The notes under the pieces are model-generated. The model ran no database searches. It worked only from the letters and a program-made list of their open reading frames with translations, and was not told the origin of the DNA. Of a stretch of 64,000 nucleotides of DNA, positions 60,717 through 64,000 are shown piece by piece. This stretch comes from Alteribacillus bidgolensis (GTDB lineage: Bacteria; Bacillota; Bacilli; Bacillales; Marinococcaceae), in contig NZ_KZ614149.1 of assembly GCF_002886255.1 (NCBI RefSeq), positions 434,001 to 498,000 on the forward strand. Reading direction: 5' to 3'. Position 1 is the first letter of the stretch. Every line of letters starts with the position of its first letter. The position numbers and the translations under genes are program-made.

Positions 60717-61970
60717 ATGGATTGGGGGAGAAGAATTACTGGTGTTGTGCTATTATTATTATTTACCATAGGAATAACAAATCATACGGTCCAAACATTA
60801 ATAAATATACCGGATGAATTCATTTTTTTTGAGTCCGATTGGCAAAATGACAATATAGTCAGCGGTATACAAAACAAATTAAATATAAAAGATAAAAACG
60901 ATGTGCAAATCACTGAAAATCAAGAAAAATCAAACGCTTCAATAAAAGTCACGTCTATGCCAAAAAAACAAAGTAAAATAAAAACAATACCAGATATCAA
61001 ATTAATTCCAGGCGGTGATTCTATTGGGGTGAAACTGCAATCAGATGGGATAATGATTGTAGGTTTTCATGAAATAGCTGCAGAAAAAGAAAGAATTTCT
61101 CCGGCAAAAGAGGCAGGCATGAAAGTAGGCGATCGGATTATTTCTATAAATGGCAAGAAAGTGAATCAGTTAGAAGATGTTGTGCAAATCTTAGAAAGTT
61201 CAGATACAAGTGATTCACTTCAAGTTAAAGTAAAAAGAAACAATGAAGAACGAAATATAAATGTAAAAATCCATCAAGGAAAAAAAGGAAATGTCATTGG
61301 AGCTTATATTCGCAATGCAGCATCAGGAGTAGGTACATTAACGTTTTATGAACCTAAAAGTGGGAAATTTGGCGCTTTAGGTCACGTGATTGCTGACTCT
61401 GATACTAAAAAGCCTATTATCGTTGAAAATGGAACGATTGTCCGTTCTTCCGTCAAGTCTATTGAAAGAGGGGCCAATGGAAAGCCTGGGGAAAAGCAAG
61501 CTGTTTTATCGTCTGACAACGATATTCTAGGAAAAGTGACAAAAAATAGTTCGTTTGGTGTATTTGGCCAATTAGATACAGACAAACTTTTAAAAAAGCC
61601 ATCTAATTCGAAGCCGCTTCCTATAGCATTTGCTCATGAAGTAAAAAAAGGACCTGCAGAGATATTAACTGTTGTAGAAGGTGAAAAAATCGAAAAGTTT
61701 GATATTGAAATTGTACAATCTGTCCCTCAAATGCACGCAGCTTCAAAAGGAATGGTCATAAAGGTGACAGATGATGAATTATTAGAAAAAACAGGAGGGA
61801 TTATTCAAGGAATGAGCGGAAGTCCTATCATCCAAGACGGAAAAATCATCGGAGCGGTTACACACGTATTTGTAAATGATTCAACTTCAGGGTACGCTTC
61901 TCATATTGAATGGATGCTTGAAGAAGCAGGGATTGACACGTTTATAAAAGAAAGGAAAAAAGCGAGTTAA
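60717..61970 (+). CDS. spoIVB: SpoIVB serine peptidase (S55)
   Basis: A 417-residue sporulation peptidase made in the forespore that cleaves SpoIVFA to start pro-sigma-K processing. An N-terminal transmembrane/signal helix (ITGVVLLLLFTIGITNHT), a PDZ domain (about 100-190, with GMKVGDRIISINGKKVNQLED), and the S55 catalytic domain: His in GALGHVIADSD, Ser in GMSGSPIIQDGK. ATG after GAGGAGG. Normal length. Confidence 0.94.
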   Translation: MDWGRRITGVVLLLLFTIGITNHTVQTLINIPDEFIFFESDWQNDNIVSGIQNKLNIKDKNDVQITENQEKSNASIKVTSMPKKQSKIKTIPDIKLIPGGDSIGVKLQSDGIMIVGFHEIAAEKERISPAKEAGMKVGDRIISINGKKVNQLEDVVQILESSDTSDSLQVKVKRNNEERNINVKIHQGKKGNVIGAYIRNAASGVGTLTFYEPKSGKFGALGHVIADSDTKKPIIVENGTIVRSSVKSIERGANGKPGEKQAVLSSDNDILGKVTKNSSFGVFGQLDTDKLLKKPSNSKPLPIAFAHEVKKGPAEILTVVEGEKIEKFDIEIVQSVPQMHAASKGMVIKVTDDELLEKTGGIIQGMSGSPIIQDGKIIGAVTHVFVNDSTSGYASHIEWMLEEAGIDTFIKERKKAS

Positions 61971-61971
61971 G

Positions 61972-61998
61972 GGAAAACTGGAAGCAGTTTTCCTTTTT
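61972..61998 (+). terminator. Terminator of spoIVB
   Basis: GGAAAACT and AGTTTTCC form an 8-bp stem followed by TTTTT. Confidence 0.75.
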
Positions 61999-62069
61999 AT
62001 AAATTCGTTAATGAAATATTTGTGGTACGATAATATACATAACTATATGAATGTATCGATTCCATATAT

Positions 62070-62190
62070 TTTTAATTTTGTCAAACGTCAAAAAACGACA
62101 AAAAGGTAGAAAATGAAAGATGTAAGGAGCTGGATTTTATTTTCTAAGAATTTTGAATTAAGGAAAGGGTATTAGACAGTCTTGTCGAAA
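62070..62190 (+). promoter_or_regulatory. spo0A control region with Spo0A-box-like sites
   Basis: TGTCGAA (62183-62189) is an exact Spo0A box. TGTCAAA (62079-62085) and, on the minus strand, TGTCGTT (about 62095-62101) are near-matches. An AGGAAAG (62161-62167), 13 bp before the exact box, resembles a sigma-H -35 element. The arrangement fits autoregulated, sigma-H-driven spo0A expression. Confidence 0.5.
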
Positions 62191-62236
62191 ACAATATACA
62201 GACATGTGAAGAAAAGTATAATAAGGAGGTACATTT

Positions 62237-63025
62237 GTGAATAAAATTAAAGTTTGTGTAGCTGACGATAATAGAGAATTGGTCGGTTTGTTAAATGAAT
62301 ATATTGGGGCACAAGAAGATATGGAGGTTACTGGCAGAGCCTATAACGGGCAAGAGTGTTTAAAGATGGTAGAAGAAACGCAGCCAGATGTTCTTGTTCT
62401 TGACATCATTATGCCTCATTTAGATGGGTTAGCGGTTTTGAATAAAATCAATTCTGGCCAGCACAACCCGCGGCCTAAAATTATTATGCTAACAGCTTTT
62501 GGTCAAGAAGATGTAACAAAGAAAGCAGTTAATCTTGGTGTTTCTTATTATGTTTTAAAACCTTTTGACATGGAAACCTTGATTTCTAATATTAGAGAAG
62601 TGTGCAGTGGCGAAACATCTGTGGTTCAACAAGCGTATAGTTATAATAATGAAAGCAAAGAAGAACCTGAGATTAATTTAAATCAAAGTATTACAAATAT
62701 TATTCATGAAATCGGAGTGCCTGCTCATATTAAGGGATATATGTATTTAAGAGAAGCGATTTCTATGGTTTATAATGATATCGATTTGTTAGGTTCCATT
62801 ACGAAGGTATTGTACCCTGATATTGCTAAAAAATACAACACTACTTCAAGCAGAGTAGAACGAGCCATCCGACATGCTATTGAAGTTGCTTGGAGCAGAG
62901 GTAATTTTGAATCGATTTCGCGTATGTTTGGGTATACAATAAATGTTTCAAAAGCAAAGCCTACTAACTCTGAATTTATAGCAATGGTTGCAGATAAGCT
63001 GAGACTTGAACATAAAGTAAGTTAA
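62237..63025 (+). CDS. spo0A: Sporulation master regulator Spo0A
   Basis: A 262-residue response regulator. Receiver domain acidic pocket D10-D11, phosphorylation site D56 (VLVLDIIMPHLDG), the conserved Thr in MLTAFGQED and Lys in YVLKPFD. The C-terminal DNA-binding domain has the recognition helix SRVERAIRHAIEVAW. GTG start after AAGGAGG. Spo0A~P controls entry into sporulation, so the window's spoIIIA and spoIVB genes are downstream of it. Confidence 0.97.
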   Translation: MNKIKVCVADDNRELVGLLNEYIGAQEDMEVTGRAYNGQECLKMVEETQPDVLVLDIIMPHLDGLAVLNKINSGQHNPRPKIIMLTAFGQEDVTKKAVNLGVSYYVLKPFDMETLISNIREVCSGETSVVQQAYSYNNESKEEPEINLNQSITNIIHEIGVPAHIKGYMYLREAISMVYNDIDLLGSITKVLYPDIAKKYNTTSSRVERAIRHAIEVAWSRGNFESISRMFGYTINVSKAKPTNSEFIAMVADKLRLEHKVS

Positions 63026-63037
63026 GAACGTTGTTAG

Positions 63038-63073
63038 AAGGAGCCGCCCTAATAAAGGACGGCTTCCTTTTTG
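63038..63073 (+). terminator. Terminator of spo0A
   Basis: GAGCCGCCCT and AGGACGGCTTC form a stem with one mismatch, followed by TTTTTG. Confidence 0.75.
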
Positions 63074-63100
63074 TGAGCATATAAGAGTAAGCCCGAAAGA

Positions 63101-63280
63101 TTAATTTTGATCAGAAATGTATGACTCAAAAAGCCGTGAAACCATGGAAGAACTTTCTGTATAAGGTCGTAATTGATTAATTCTTTTAGACGAAGGTTCG
63201 TATTGAATCACATATTGTTCACCATTATACGATGCCAGATACATATCAAACCCATGTCTAGATTCAATAAACTGAAACAA
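63101..63280 (-). CDS. Hypothetical small protein, convergent to spo0A
   Basis: A 59-codon frame on the reverse strand opening at TTG with AAGGGGG 7 bp upstream: FQFIESRHGFDMYLASYNGE, then QYVIQYEPSSKRINQLRPYT and VSRLFESYISDQN. The composition looks like a real small protein (balanced, aromatic residues regularly spaced). I do not know the family. It is shorter than 60 residues and easily overlooked. Confidence 0.5.
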   Translation of the reverse strand: MFQFIESRHGFDMYLASYNGEQYVIQYEPSSKRINQLRPYTESSSMVSRLFESYISDQN

Positions 63281-63319
63281 TTTGGTTCCCCCTTATCATT
63301 TTTCGTTGGTACTTCCACT

Positions 63320-63391
63320 TTACAGTTTAAATTCCTCGAAAAAAATTTTTTCTTTATAATTATCTTTTTCCTCATTCCTATATCTATGCAT
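63320..63391 (-). CDS. Possible 23-residue peptide
   Basis: An ATG with a very good GGAGGG ribosome-binding site opens a highly charged 23-codon frame (MHRYRNEEKDNYKEKIFFEE and three more residues). It ends about 40 bp before the 59-residue frame on the same strand. It may be a leader peptide or a fragment of a longer decayed gene; low confidence. Confidence 0.3.
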   Translation of the reverse strand: MHRYRNEEKDNYKEKIFFEEFKL

Positions 63392-63567
63392 GTAATCCCT
63401 CCGATTTGGACCATACTAGAAAAAGGTATTAGAAAAACTTGGCTTGGCACCACGGTCTGTGGCACGAAATTGGTACGTCCTGCATGCTGGAAGCCTTAGT
63501 CTTTTCTTATACTTGATTCCTTTAGAAAAGTCACTTTCCTAAAGTATAAAAAAGGGGTGAAAGCAGC

Positions 63568-64000
63568 GTGGATAAGATTCAAGGAAAAGCGCACTTTCAT
63601 GAAAAAACAAAAATTCTTGCAAATCAAATTGAAAAAAAACAAATTGCTGTAATTGATCATGAAGACATAGATCCGATTGCTGCAGAAAGTTTAATAAAAA
63701 AGAATGTCAAAGCCGTCATAAATTTAAAACGTTCTATGAGCGGAGAATTTTTTCATGAAGGTGTCAAAAGGCTGTTAGAGCAAAACATAAAGGTATTTGA
63801 TATTCATCCAAATAGTGATATAGGTAAATGGATACATGGACGAGAGATTGAGATTAATCATAATTATTTGTTTGTGATTTATTCTCAAAAAAAATATGAT
63901 GTTGGACCATTAAAAGAATACAATATGCCATTTGTACGCTTATTAGAAGAAAAAGGAAAGAAAAATCTTCCTATTACTTTTGAGAAATTTAGCAGCAATA
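63568..64000 (+). CDS. steA: SteA-like putative cytokinetic ring protein (partial, cut by window edge)
   Basis: The first 144 residues of a protein resembling SteA: KIQGKAHFHEKTKILANQIE, then IAVIDHEDIDPIAAESLIKK, VKAVINLKRSMSGEFFHEGV and LEQNIKVFDIHPN. In actinobacteria SteA works with SteB at the division septum. Family members in Bacilli are only annotated by similarity. GTG start after AGGGGTGA. The C-terminal part, presumably with a membrane helix, is outside the window. Confidence 0.72.
   Translation, partial: MDKIQGKAHFHEKTKILANQIEKKQIAVIDHEDIDPIAAESLIKKNVKAVINLKRSMSGEFFHEGVKRLLEQNIKVFDIHPNSDIGKWIHGREIEINHNYLFVIYSQKKYDVGPLKEYNMPFVRLLEEKGKKNLPITFEKFSSN

Noticed and set aside
63173..63499. 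108-codon plus-strand frame after spo0A
   Set aside because: Low-complexity T-rich reading without a ribosome-binding site; the reverse strand holds better small ORFs with clear sites.
1..64000. CRISPR arrays, tRNA and rRNA genes
   Set aside because: No evenly spaced direct repeats, no cloverleaf with CCA-type acceptor pattern and no rRNA signature were seen in reading the window.

Overview
The window is a low-GC Gram-positive chromosome segment from a spore-forming member of the Bacillaceae, probably a halophilic or alkaliphilic relative of Bacillus halodurans. The evidence is the Bacillus-type block running from comG/yqzE through gcv, lipM, mntR, efp, spoIIIA, nusB-folD-xse-ispA-dxs, argR, recN and spoIVB to spo0A; the acidic composition of several exported proteins; and an OLE RNA gene with its partner membrane protein, a pair known mainly from extremophilic Firmicutes. 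No rRNA, tRNA or CRISPR array was found.

Region 1 (1-6.9 kb) is an amino-acid catabolism cluster: asparaginase, RidA, a threonine-synthase-like PLP enzyme, a dicarboxylate/aspartate symporter behind a cre-like site, and a fumarylacetoacetate-hydrolase (FAH) family enzyme. Broken copies of the PLP enzyme, FAH enzyme, aspartase and a YheO-like regulator lie between them, suggesting a duplicated cluster in decay. Region 2 (6.9-14.3 kb) is accessory DNA: two group II intron fragments, a frameshifted DUF4359-like gene, a HEPN-motif protein, hypothetical genes, an IS21-like left end, a LysR regulator with a betaine-homocysteine-methyltransferase-like enzyme, a small HTH-like gene behind a 19-bp palindrome, and an Sda-like fragment. 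Region 3 (14.5-19.3 kb) holds a surface protein joining SLH repeats, a ComEC-type metallo-beta-lactamase domain and a ComEA-type HhH domain, then DUF3006, a c-di-AMP riboswitch with ktrB/D, and a secreted bacteriocin-like protein.

Region 4 (19.5-27 kb) is a decapitated comG operon (comGA and comGB absent, comGC damaged), yqzE, a broken SufR-like regulator, DUF2626, a candidate C-rich small RNA, yqgX, DUF2759 and yqhG/yqhH. Region 5 (27-43.5 kb) has a glycine riboswitch with gcvT-gcvPA-gcvPB, yqhL, lipM, a D-amino-acid transaminase, NrdR-like boxes with B12-dependent nrdJ, mntR, a patatin, a PAP2-like protein lacking its active-site residues, yqhP, yqhR, papQ and efp. Lipoylation (LipM) and glycine cleavage are functionally linked. 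Intergenic repeats occur at about 36.8, 37.7, 40.4 and 50.3 kb.

Region 6 (43.9-64 kb) is the spoIIIA operon, an unknown gene where accB-accC often lie, yqhY, nusB, folD, xseA, xseB, ispA, OLE RNA, oapA, dxs, tlyA, argR, recN, spoIVB, spo0A, two tiny reverse-strand ORFs, and the 5' part of steA cut by the window edge. The most remarkable system is OLE RNA plus OapA between ispA and dxs. It is a known class, but this copy shows an 11-bp closing stem, a dedicated extended -10 promoter and a competing 3' hairpin.
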